Part shown: piece after piece, positions 1 to 12,100 of the stretch
Numbering within the stretch: the first letter of the stretch is position 1
How the letters are laid out: every line of letters begins with the position of its first letter
NCBI GenBank assembly: GCA_000934455.1
Contig: KN883923.1
Span: forward strand, 43,899-99,745
Length of the DNA: 55,847 nucleotides
Origin: Apostichopus parvimensis
Lineage: Eukaryota > Echinodermata > Holothuroidea > Aspidochirotida > Stichopodidae
Reading direction: 5' to 3'
Notes under the pieces: model-generated
Told to the model about the DNA's origin: nothing
Databases searched by the model: none
Seen by the model: the letters and a program-made list of their open reading frames with translations, nothing else
Position numbers and translations under genes: made by a program

Positions 1-229
1 ATATAACACACTTCTCCCACCATATCAAGTATATTTTCAGGTGATTTATACCAGAAGATATAGTTTTGGGGTGTTTTAAGGCTTAGGTGTCCGAAATTGT
101 CAGTGTCCATGCTAGTAGCATGGACACTTCGAATTTCGGACACCTAAGCCTTAAATCACCCCAAAACCAAATCTTCTGGCATAAATCACCTGAAAATATA
201 CTTGATATGGTGGGAGAAGTGTGTTATAT
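1..229. mobile_element. Foldback (MITE-like) element, near-perfect palindrome
   Basis: Bases 1-25 are the reverse complement of 205-229, and pairing continues inward to a centre near 115. It may extend beyond the window. The arms contain GTGTCCGAAATT, which is also part of the inverted repeats of the next element. Confidence 0.75.
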
Positions 230-324
230 TAAGATACACGGCCAAACTTACTTTCCTGCAAACTGTTTTCACGTTGTAAAAAAGAGGATTCTTCGTGATT
301 GTGGAACTGGTATTTGTTTGCTAG

Positions 325-586
325 AGTATTGCGAAATTCGGACACTCGTTCCCACAGTGTGGCGCTGGTGATAATATTGGTGGCGCAGTTGCTCTTTCAG
401 TAATTATAACAGACTTCATATATCTCCGTCATTTTATTGACAAATATGTAAGTACTTACTTGCACATGGGTCATTTTGGAGAGAAAATAACTGTAGCTTT
501 GTACTTTTTGGTGAAATTTGGCTCTTCCTGTAGGTTGTCATGGTGAATTCGTCCATTTCTTAGGGGTGTCCGAAATTCGCAATACT
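325..586. mobile_element. MITE-like element with perfect 21-bp terminal inverted repeats
   Basis: 325-345 (AGTATTGCGAAATTCGG...) and 566-586 are exact inverted copies. The 262-bp interior has no ORF. No clear target duplication was found. The rest of 587-4480 holds repeat-family fragments (625-830, 950-1240), an ATG triplet run (1971-1992), a short C run near 3918 and no gene. Confidence 0.7.
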
Positions 587-1969
587 GACTATACAGTAGT
601 ATAAGTCAGAAGTATAAAGAAAAACTACCATGAACTTTTTGAATTATCATGTTTACAAGCAAGGGTCACATACACCAACACCATCGAGTAGGCCCCTTTC
701 ACTTCAGGCAAGGAATCAAAGAGGGTAAAATTATTATTCCATTGATGTATCCTATTATATTCTGAGTAATAGTGGACATTTACCGATAAACCACTTAAAT
801 AAGTACTGCTTTTGGTGTTTGACAAGAATGAAACTATAAAGATGATGAATATAGTTTTATATGAAGTTGCAGTAGTTCAGAGTCCTGTATCATGGCCATG
901 CAAGGCCTTAATTCTTACATAACTGTATAACAGTTAGTACCTGATTATACTTGTTACACCCACAAATCCAAGTGTGCAATACTTCAACAGTCACCGCCAT
1001 GGCATTACAGTATATATGCAACATGTATCTATTCTAACCTTGGGATACGTTCCATAGGTTTCAGACAATCTCGGACACTCAACTGTATCTACAAATTATC
1101 ACACAGGTCTCCATTTATACACCTGGGTAAAGAGAGGCATCGTGATTAAAATGCTTTGCCCAAGGACATAATGATCTGCCCACCACTGGAACCTGCATCC
1201 TTCGATCACGTGACCATTGCGTTAACCATTTCACCTCGACAGTGGTAACCTTTAAAAAAGTGTCCATATTTGAAGTTACCTGGGTGTCTGTATAGTGTAG
1301 TATAAACTTATTTTGTGAAATCCAATTGTTATACTGTAGGTTTAGTGGTGGATTGGAGAACAACAAAAAATTTGGAGAGATAAGAAAAATGATGAGAGGG
1401 CAAATGTGGTTTCAAAGTTTACAATTGATCAAAAATAATTGATTAAAACAAATTGATTAAAAATAAATGACAACACTCCATCTGATGGTTTACATATTTA
1501 TTTAGTTTACCCAATGATGAATGCAAAAATTTTTTGCCCAGGCTACAATCTGCTGAAAAGAAAAAGAATCAGGAAACAACAATTTTGTGGGCTAACACAA
1601 ATTTTAAAATCGTTGATAACATGCATTTTGAATTCTAAACTGCAATTCATGAAGCATTTTTACACTTATTAAAGAAATGTTTAGATTATCGACTTAAAGT
1701 CACAAATAGTGTTATAAAAAGTAACTATACAACATATGTAACGTTTGTTTAATGTGAATGTTTACTCACGAATATTTGGTTATTGAAGAATTGTATCAGT
1801 TCAGGTTTACGTAAGTTCCCAACATTTACATAAGTTCCCAACATTGTGACGTGTTAATTTTGCCACTTTGTAGCAGATAGCATACCAAAAACCAAATACA
1901 TTGCATGTATACATCATATATACCCCACAACAGACTTAAATCTTCATTTGAAAAAAGAAATGCAAAAAG

Positions 1970-2001
<32 letters not shown>

Positions 2002-4480
2002 CCAAATTCAATGTCAGAATATAATTTCAGCTTTGGATGAGAAAGCTTATATTAACAAACCTTCATTGCAGTCTCATATTATAATAAGTAAGACTGCTTG
2101 ATAGTCTGAAAAGAAATTGTATCCATTGTAAATAGAATATACAAACTATTTTGTTATACAGATCAAATGATCTCTTACCTTTAATGAAGTATTGAAGCTT
2201 AAAATGATGTCAGAGGGTAAAATCTAAGCGTTGCTGCAGGATAGTGGATAAACCTCTTGTTATATGAGATGAGTGTAGTACTAACATACAGACTCAATAA
2301 CATGTAAAGAAGTAAACAGAATAAATGGGGTTCAAGTTATATGTAATGCGCTCTTGCGCTGGCCTTTGCTACACTCAAAAGCAGCTTAATGAAATGTTTC
2401 CTTTTATTTTTGGCTTCCATACTAACACTGTTGAACACTCTTTACTTTCTCCCTTTTTTTCTCCCTTTTACATTACTTTAAAAGTGTAACTTCTTAGAAA
2501 TTAAAAACTGAGTCAAACTAAAGAAATCACAGTAATTAGAAGAAAAACAAATATAACTTAACAGCAATTAGAATTAATTATACCAGGATAGCTCAAAAAA
2601 ACAATTATATGTCATTAATCACCTTTTCTGAGTGATAGGATAGTTTCATTAAACATAAATACCTCTTGTATGTAATCATATGATTCTTAAAGTAGTTTTC
2701 AGACAATAATTAGTGTTCATCAACTCATTTAAAAAGTAAGATAATATTACCAAAAAAAAAAATCTTTTTCACCTTCATATATCAGATCAATGACAAGATG
2801 AAGCTCATATATAGAGCAAAGAGGAAAATGCAATATATAATCCACAACAGCAAAACAGTTCAATTCATTACAAAGCAGACAACATTCTGTATTATAAGTA
2901 AAGCCTGTTCTGCAATAACTGTGTATATATATCAAGAAATTTGAAAGAAGTAATATGCCCCAAAATCTTTCCAAATAGGCCATTAAAATAAAAAGATAAA
3001 ACAATGTTATATCTCATTCTTCTTGAAGTAATCACTGCTCTTGGTAATTGAAACTATTGAATAAATGATAATTCTTAAGATCGACATCTGTTTTTCAGAT
3101 CTTTTTATATTTCAGTCAAATTGACTTTGATATCAGTCAACCCAATTTTGAAACATTTGCACCTTGACACAAATTGTCATATTCCTTTCCTGTACAGAGT
3201 TGTCTTTTACTTGCTTGAACGATTCTCGCAAATTGATACAGATATAGTTAGGATAACACATGACGCTAATAACAGATGCTAATATTATTATAATAGCTTC
3301 CAACCTGTTGATTTCTTTAATGTTTGCATATTATCAAATGTACTACATATACAAAACTGTTGAATGAGGCTGACAAAGGCCTTGAATAACAACTTTTAAA
3401 AGAGATACTACCTAGATACATGGCTACTGCTTTAAATGAGGCCTGGATTAATTCAAAAGATATGTCATAACTTCTCTCAAAAGGAGTTGAACAAAGGTTT
3501 TTTTTTTTTTTTGCAAACTTCAGGTTGTTGATATCTTACAATTCCTGGCTGAAATTTAAAATCTACTTGTTACTGATGTTTAGTATTTAACACAATTTGT
3601 TATGACTGGTTAGATCACCAAGTCAGTTCCAGTTCCTAATGACATAATACTTAATAATTGGAAAAAAAAGAAGAAAACATATACCTTCACTGAGTAAGTA
3701 CTATTATTTGTTTATCACTTCAAAACTCTTTTTCCCAAGTCACAAATTTACCTACAATTGAAATAAAGTGTAAAGGCCACAAACATTATCACTATGACTT
3801 TCATGTTACCGTTTGAGGTAACATATACGTTAATTGACTCAAATACAGTTAACTGTGCAGTTAATTTAATGGTAGAGTTGAAAGCATCAAGATAAGGTTG
3901 CAACTCTAAAACTCAACCCCCCCCCCCATCTTGCTCCTTCAGCAATCATCCCTTAAAACAACATTGAGAACAAAAGAAGAACTTGAGAATAAAATCTGCT
4001 GTGAAGAAAAAAAAATAGGTCAGATACAAAAGTGCTACAATGTATTCATGAACTAAAACTGGAAAATGAAGCAATTTGTTATCTTTTGAGAGGAACTTGA
4101 ATGAAGTATGAATAAGGTAAAATTCCAGTCATAGTGTATTTACAGTGACATTAAGAATACAGCACATTCCAAAGGCACACAGGCTTTCCGTTCAATGGAT
4201 TCACTGTCTATAATAGGAAACTAATATTTAATCATCAACACTAGCTACAATTTTTGAATTAGTTTTTTCTTTGGAGGTGGTAAATTGTAATTCATTTTTC
4301 TTTATATGCAGGGTTTTGCATATCAGGTTACAGCAATTCATGATCTTACCCCTCAACTGAAGCCATTAATATGATTCCTATGAATAATTTGACTGTGAGC
4401 ATTTCAATATTAAAGTATTTTACATATCTTAATTAAATTTAAAAAAAACAAGAAAAAAAGAAACTTACGCTGAATAGAAA

Positions 4481-4486
4481 TTTATT
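4481..4486 (-). terminator. Candidate poly(A) signal AATAAA for the CYLD-like gene
   Basis: AATAAA on the minus strand 36 bases after the terminal-exon stop. If used, the transcript includes the tail region. A GTAAGT at 4463-4468 just beyond could be an alternative donor. Confidence 0.5.
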
Positions 4487-4521
4487 CTATCCATAACTAT
4501 CAAGTTCAGTCCACATATTAG

Positions 4522-4674
4522 TTAACAAAGATGCAGAAGCAAGGGATACACTTGCTGAGAGTGATGTTTTTTCTCCACCTTTGCAACATCATAAAAAGCA
4601 AATCTGTCCACATAAGGGAGAGAGATTTTTGCAGATGCCTGGCTCTCAGTAGTCACATACCAAGTGATATCCTT
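4522..4674 (-). CDS. Candidate terminal exon of the tail (50 aa plus stop)
   Basis: Acceptor AATATTACAG, then an open phase-0 frame starting KDITWYVTTESQASAKISLP and ending LLLHLC before TAA (4522-4524). It joins in phase to the 4882 donor across a 207-bp intron and lies just upstream of an AATAAA signal. Composition is protein-like, with aromatic and hydrophobic residues unlike the tail. No family recognised. Confidence 0.5.
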   Translation of the reverse strand, partial: KDITWYVTTESQASAKISLPYVDRFAFYDVAKVEKKHHSQQVYPLLLHLC

Positions 4675-4881
4675 CTGTAATATTGAAATCTACAAATGAA
4701 ATGCAATATTCCAAAAAGACTACACAAATCAACTCAGTTCAGTTTTGCAGTAAGTTCTTTTGTTTAAAGGTAAATTTTTTCACAGAGGTTTGGGGTGGAA
4801 TAACAACAAAATCATTTAGTCATGCATCTCGATGAAACCTGAAACTGCATGAAAACCTGAAAGATCCATATCATCACTTAC

Positions 4882-5995
4882 ACTGGAGTCAAATCTTAAC
4901 TCTGAATAATGGGAGCTATCACTTCTATCATCTTCTGAGTTTTTCTTCACTTCACCCTTACTTTGATTTCCTGGTAAAGTTTTTGATGTGATCTCATCTG
5001 GTGTTATGATGCTCTTTCCCTTAGAAGAACCAGCTTGGTCTCTGTTGAGTGAAGCATGTGGACTCATACTGTCACATTGGGGATTGATGTTTTGAGTCAT
5101 GTGAGCTTCCAACCCTTCCCGCTGAGAATGTGATAGAGCAGTCTTCCTGTAGCTTGTGGAGGATCTAGGGGAGTCTTGATTGGTAGTGAAGCTATATATT
5201 TCCAGGAGTGGTTGGTTGAGTCCACCTCTGATCTTGTTGCTCATTGCGGTATTTATCCCTAGCTTGTAGATTGGGAGGAAAAGTGTAAGTTGGATAAGTC
5301 GATGTTTGCTGTTGGGACGTTTTCAGATCATTGTTGCTCCTTTGACCTTTAAGATTTTCATTTTCATATTTAGTTGATACTCCTGGAGATCTGATGTTAT
5401 CAGATCTACTCCCCAACTGGTTTACACCTGTATTACTAGTGTCTGGGGAGAGATGTGAACTGTGTCGGTCAGAGTTGTAGTTACGTAATTGTCCAATGTT
5501 TTGATTGCTTTTGTAGTTCCTTGATTGTTGGTCAATGCCACGGTCCTTCAAATGTTCACTGTTTTGGCCGTGTTGGTCAGTGCTGTAGTTGCTTGGATCT
5601 CCTCTTTGTTGACTGCTGTTGCAATTTCCCCTGTTTTCGCTGGGTTCCCAATCCATACGATTTTCATCTGTTATCTCATCTGCACATCTTGTATTCTGAT
5701 GAGTAACTTTATCTGTACTGATATTAGCCACCTGATCATAAAAAAGGTTGTCATATTGCTGCCCACGGCTCAAGTCCCTGTCTCCAAATCCCTGTGACAT
5801 TACTCTTCTTTCTTCTGGCTCAATCCTTTGGTTACTGTTCCTTTTCTGAGGCACTTGCTGACTGGTTGGTTCTTGATTGAAAGTCTTTTGGTATGGTGAG
5901 TCTGTATGACCGAGGCTGTGGTGAGGCTGCAAAATACTTTGATTACTTTCTGAATAGCGCCCATGGTTTCCCTGTGCACTTCTAACGTGTGTGGT
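4882..5995 (-). pseudogene. In-frame Gln/Asn/Ser-rich tail downstream of the CYLD stop, with one frameshift
   Basis: Directly after TAA the same frame stays open for about 267 codons (5995 to 5195), rich in Gln, Asn, Ser, Asp and Arg (for example NQSILQPHHSLGHTDSPYQ). A stop is met at 5192-5194, but the next frame, open from about 5320, continues with similar composition to a strong donor AGT|GTAAGT (4880-4881). The slip lies between about 5320 and 5192. The first ATG is far inside the frame, so an independent gene starting here is unlikely. Options: a C-terminal extension broken by a nonsense change and an indel, an alternative isoform, or sequence errors. No domain recognised; probably disordered. 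Confidence 0.5.
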
Positions 5996-6195
5996 TTAAG
6001 AAAAGGTGTCCATATGGGAAGATGCTCTATTCTTGACAGGTCTATAGAAGCATATGTAGGCATCTGATAGCAGTCTCTTCAAGTATTTTGAAAAATTGTG
6101 TCTTTTCATATCTCTTCTGAGGCTGTCACTTTCCATTTGTTGCCTAAAGTTCTTCAAATGAACCACTTCAGGAATGTTGTAACCATGTTGATCAC
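5996..6195 (-). CDS. CYLD: Exon 25: USP C-terminus and stop TAA (residues 1822-1887)
   Basis: Acceptor ATATTTCTAG, phase 1. [11 protein letters not shown] and [16 protein letters not shown] match the human ending GQNGFNIPQVT and ARRLLCDAYMCMYQSPTMS. TAA at 5996-5998 falls about where the human protein ends. The frame is open again immediately after this stop. Confidence 0.93.
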
Positions 6196-9100
6196 CTAGA
6201 AATATAAGCAAATGGATATGTTCTTTCACCAATTTTGAGCTAACAAATCAGCCAACCACCAATCAACTCTTTAAATAACTATCACTAATGAATGAGAATT
6301 ACATGTTATTATTTGTTGACTGAAATGTTTTCACAACTTACTGCCAAAGGCAAAGTCATCTAGTATAAATTACTGAGAATAAGGCCAATTTTGAGACCAT
6401 TTAAGATAACCTGTTGACCCCTTTAGCCAAGTTTGAGACCATTTGATATAACCCAAGGATCCCTTGAAGCTCTGAGTGTGAAAACTGATAAGGGCCACTC
6501 AGTGTGTTTTAAAGCACCCAACAGAAGAGTATCAATTCATTTGAAGCAGATTTCATTTCCTGGCTGGCTGTGAATTGTTGGAAGATTAGTTGAGCTCTAT
6601 TGTATATTGATCCCTTCACAAAACTAAACTGAATTTGAACAAACTATGTTCACCAAAGAAAATCATAGCATCAGAACTCCAACTTTGAAGTTAATCCACC
6701 ATGAAATTTTGAGTTACCATATTTACAAGCAAGTGTCACATACACAAGCATACGTCATCACTTACTATTCCTTTTGCCTCCAAAGAGGAATTTATAAAAA
6801 AGAACATTGATAGAGTGAGTGGCATTACATGTTATTCTGTATAAAAAAGAGTAGAGGGGTGAGGATTGACAGAGAGTAATTCCGATATGAGCTGATGCAT
6901 TCATCTAATAGAAAATTCAGTATTCTCATAGACTTATGTTTTGTATAAAGCAATGTGTCGTTACTTCAAGATAAAAAAAAAATGATATTTTGTATCTGGT
7001 TCAAGTGCCATGTTTTTCAAGAATGCAGAATTATGTTATCATCCACTTTTCTTTAACAGATATTATGATACATGCATCATACAGCAGTAACTTCAATAAG
7101 CTGTCCCACTTACCAATTTAGCAAAGTACTTTTCTTTGTTTTATATTGATTGCAAAACAGTGACTTTCTTTGAACTAAAATCAAATGACTTAAATAACAC
7201 CTGTGAATTGTCGATTGACAGCTGAAAGCTAATGGGTGTGAAAAAAAAATGAGTTCAAAACTTGTTTCGGGGAGTCAGGGAGTTCTTCAGATGTTGCAAA
7301 ATTTATCAAGTTTTTGTGTTTGCTGATGGAGATCCATTTAGTTATATTTTATTACTTCAATTACATAGTCCAACCTAGCTTGATGCATTCCAAGCATCCA
7401 TTCTGAGGAATGGTGGCTCTATATGGAAGATCCAGGTGCATGGACCATCACGTTTGGGGAACGCAGCTGTAGATAACTGCAAGAGCAAAAAAGTTTTCAT
7501 GAAGATTAAAAATATATGTCTTGATATTCCTACCACCAGAGAGGTAGTTGTGGCTTGAAACCTTACCTTGTCTGTCAGCCATGCTATCAAAGAACACCCA
7601 CTGTTCACCATCTCCACTACCAGTCTTTACAAAGGCCACGTAGTGACTTGTTTCGATACAGACGACAGAAAACAACTCCATTCTGTGTTCTGGATAAAGA
7701 TGCTGAGTCTTTTCTGCAATGTCATCTTCATCAACCTTTTCTGCTATCTCTTGAAACATCTTGGTAACTTCAAGAGGTACAGACAGGTTTGTAACTTTAT
7801 GTTTCATTTTGCCCTACAACAAATAAAACACATAGACCATAAACTGATACTGAATTTACATTGGACACTCAAGTGGACACTGGTAATAAACATATCGTCC
7901 ATACAAGGGTATCTACTAATTCTGCAACAAATAAGCAACATCTAATACCCTTTTTGGGAGAACACATTGAGGAGCTTTCTGCAGCAACAAAGACACATAC
8001 ATAACATTAACTAAACTGAATATTTATGAATTAAGATACTGAAATACATATCTATGTTCATGCAGTATGCTACAGTAAAATAACGGTGGAATCGTCTCTG
8101 ATTGCACATTCAATGTTGTGATTTCCCTAATGTATCGACACAACAACCCATCTGACACAACTGAAATGATTCAATGAATAGCAGCTGAAGTCATTTAAGT
8201 GAACATTGATAAACTCAAATTTAGAACTCAATACAGAAACATTGCATGATTATCCAGACCTCTGCCAGCATTATATGAATTTGAAATACGATACAATAAG
8301 TTGTAGGTATCAAAAAATTATTGATATGTATCATCTATAATCAACTTCTATTCTAATCGCTTTGGTTGAAATTTCCAGAAGATGACAGCACAAAATGGCA
8401 AGACAAAACAGAATAGCAAATGCCTTATTTATAATTTTTGTGCCTGAATAGTTCAAGATTTTCTTGTCTTGGTATAAATCATGTTCCCAGTTGCTAATAT
8501 ACATGCTTTACTCTGCACATATTACCACAAGAATAACTACAAAAGAAAATACTTGAATGGGAAGCTTAGGGAAATGCAATCGGACAGGGGAGGTAGAGTG
8601 TCTGCCCGTGCATAAGGAATTATTGTTTTATTCAGCATGCATACATCAAACTTACATTTCAAAGAGTTATAATATTGGTTTTAGACAAACTTTGTAGGTA
8701 ATGCAAATATTGAAGTTATCTCACATGTTTTGCAAAATAGCAATCTCTACAGAAGCTTTGAATGACATCTCTGTCTTCATCTGTTGCCTCAGGTGTGCAG
8801 TCCTTACATTCTACAAAGGCAAGTTTACCACAGTCACTGCACATTCGGGGACCTGTAAAGCAAAATTAATTTATTTTTGTAGATCAGACCAACAATTATT
8901 ATAGACCCATGATTATTACATCATTCTTTGTTAGACATTTAATCGTGTTAAAACAGAGAAGTAAAGAAATTTGGAGAAGATATTTTATACAACCGGAGAG
9001 GAAGGCTGTGATTAACAAATGGACAGCTGGCAGCTAGGGAGTCCCACTGAAAAACAGAAAAACCTTGCACAGAAACTTTCCAAAGTGAGAGGAATTGGTG

Positions 9101-12100
9101 CTCAAAATTTGTGTATCATGTATCAAATTTCCATTTAACTAGTCACCTCAGCAAATGAATTCTGTGTAGAACAGCTAAATGCTATGCAAATGAGCAATGC
9201 TTCATAAATGAAAAGATATATAGCAGCTTTTATACACAGAAACATGCTATTTTCAGTAGTTTATGAGAAATTAGTTCCAATAGCCTGAAAAATCTCTAAA
9301 ACAAAATGTGTGCACTAAATTATACCTTTGGGCTGACTATGTGCTTAATTTAAACTTGTTTTCATGTAGTTTAATGAATTAGTCTTGGTAATGTCCTATC
9401 TACATAACAATTCTTTATTACAGCAGCTTGTCATGAGCCATGCAAGAACTTTTTTTCACATCTACTGTAAAACAGCTTGATAATACTACTAGTTTTATAG
9501 ACAGAAATAGATTGGTACTGACGTGGGTTCATTAGGCTTAGTTTTCCATTTGTAAACCTCTGCCTTTAGATCCTTGTGTACCTTTAGTGGAATAATGCAT
9601 TGCACCTTTGTTTAGATTGCTTATGATTTGTTTACTAGTTTTGTATATTACCCATTGATTGCGGCAAATTCAAAACAAAATCCACCTTCAAACTTCATGA
9701 AAGGTCTGTTTTAAGGGTCTTCGGACCAACAGACAAGCATCAAGAAATGTGTTGATTAATGAAATTGTTACATTCTTCAGTACGTGGTAGGTGACAAAGA
9801 AGTTGTCGTCAAGAAAGTTTCTAATGGTTTTCTGTGAGATTCAGTGTTGGTGTCATCTTTTGCTTATTTCACATATTGATCTTTACTCTGCAACTCTGTA
9901 AAGTTTGACAAAGTAACCTTCAAACACTTCCCCCATGAATCTAAGGAAAGAGGATGCCAATATGGATAGATGATGGTATGAGGATGTAACTTTTGCATTA
10001 AAAAGAGAAATATAGTTAAAAGAACTCTGTATTTTCATGTTGCAAATTTGAATAATTCTGACCAAGCCAAAATCATTCCTTTGATAACAATGAACAGAAC
10101 CAATAGATCATGTCATATAAAAGTGCAATTTTTAGCATCAGGAAAGCCATTATGAGCAGAGAGATGTGGTACTAATAATTGGGTTCAGAAAGGTTAGTGG
10201 TGAGGGATGAAAACAAATCTAATGGCTTTCTTCAAGATTCGTTATTAGGTCAGCTTTTATTTACTATTTTTCATTTATTACATGTAAGCTTTATCAATAG
10301 ACCTTTTTGCGGACCCAAAAAAGATAAGATGATGATAAAAATTTTACATTATATAAGAAATGCAATCAACTCACTGTCTCTGATGAGTGCATTGATATCC
10401 ATCTCAAGGCTTGGAATGATCCAATCATAAAGTTTGTTTTTCTTGCCGTATTTACGAAGTTGAATGATTAAACACTCTGGTACCTTCAGAAAAATAGAAT
10501 TCAATTTCCAAGATTAAATATTTCCTTATAACCAAGAAAAACTTACATATAAATCCTTGTCCAACAACAATTTTATCAATGGGTATATTTATTCAAGTGC
10601 TTTGTAACCTATTCCTTCTAGTGTTTCCTTTCTAAAGAAAGACTACTGAAAATGTGTGTAGTAAACACTGTCTTTGAAATTATGGAGTGACACGTACAGA
10701 ATCAGAGACTTAGAAGTAAACATATGCATGTTCCTATCAGTAATCAATCTATAAGACTGACATCTAAATATATAATATTCTCGTTGGGAGTTACACCATG
10801 GTGGAGTATTGCACAATAGGTCAAAATGTCAATCGTAGCAGTACAGTGATATATGTACAGGTATCACACCGCAATTAGAGTAGTGCACGTGTGACTTTAG
10901 CTGTCCGAAAATAGCCCTAAAGTGACCAAATGTATTGAATTTTTGGGCATTTTTTGAGTCATTACCATTTTTTTTTATGCTTGGATATTGATGAGGATGA
11001 AATAAACTACTGGTGGTCTAAAAATCTGGATGATTGAAGGTGATTTAAGGTGTTTTAGAAAATCGTGGGTGAAACAAGAAGATTCTGTAGAGACAGCTGG
11101 CAGATTTGTTGGGGAACTCTTATGATAAACTTTGAGCTCTTCTAGCTCAAAATCTAAATGGTCATAGTGGCAAAAGTTGAATGTTTCATGATAGCCCAAG
11201 CCATTAGCTATCATATGGTGGGTGGGACATGGGACTCTATCGACCTAAGAAAGTGACGATCTTAGTGTGTCAGTCAATGTGAGCAATAAATGTTGGTGTG
11301 ACACCACTGTAAATCTATCATGGCCTGCTACATCCAGATTAATAATAATAAGTCTATACTTGACATACTTTCATTCAGAACACTCAAAATTGGAGAGTTA
11401 TGAAGTTTATTGATAAAATTCGACTGGCAATTCTTGAACTGTAACAGCCCATTGACATACTGTACCTACAGGATCCCTGACACAACATTATTTGTACACA
11501 TTACCTACCACAGGCAATCGGCAGCATAGATTTATTTGTTATGCACATATGTTAGTAGTGAACAGGTTACTTAAAAATTTAAAGGATTACACATTGACGT
11601 GAAATGTCTTTTGAACAGTATATTTTTCACTTTAACTTGAACGAAAGTCAATAAATGTCAAGACGAATTTCCTTATTTTTGTTGGTCTAACGTTTTTTTT
11701 TTATACTTGTAAAACACATGCTAGAAACTTTTTATTTATTACAAGCATCGAATTGGAAAGTGATAGCCAACAGTGATTTCATGCATTGTAGTACAATTCA
11801 AGCCCATGGGAGAGGTTCTTTACACAATACACCATAATTACACTCAAACATTAAAATCTGAGAGAAGCCGTGCTAACGGAGGGAGTAGAGAAGTAAACTA
11901 ATCACCTTAGCTAACTTCAAGTCAGACTGTAGGAAAGACAAGTGGAGCAGATCGGACACTGTTGACATGTCTGAATTATCTTGCTTTTTCATAAATATCT
12001 GATACATGAAAGACTCCATAGTAGTATTTTGGCCTTGACTGTGGAAAGAAAGTAAACAATAAGAATAAATGTCACATTTAGTTTCAGTTTAAGATGATAT

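Noticed and set aside
5455-5797. Plus-strand Cys/Val-rich frames over the tail region
   Set aside because: Antisense shadows of the biased Gln/Asn-rich minus-strand frame.
10975-11214. 79-residue minus-strand ORF with acidic stretch
   Set aside because: No match to CYLD, no good splice borders joining it to exons 21 or 22, no recognised family; probably repeat-derived.
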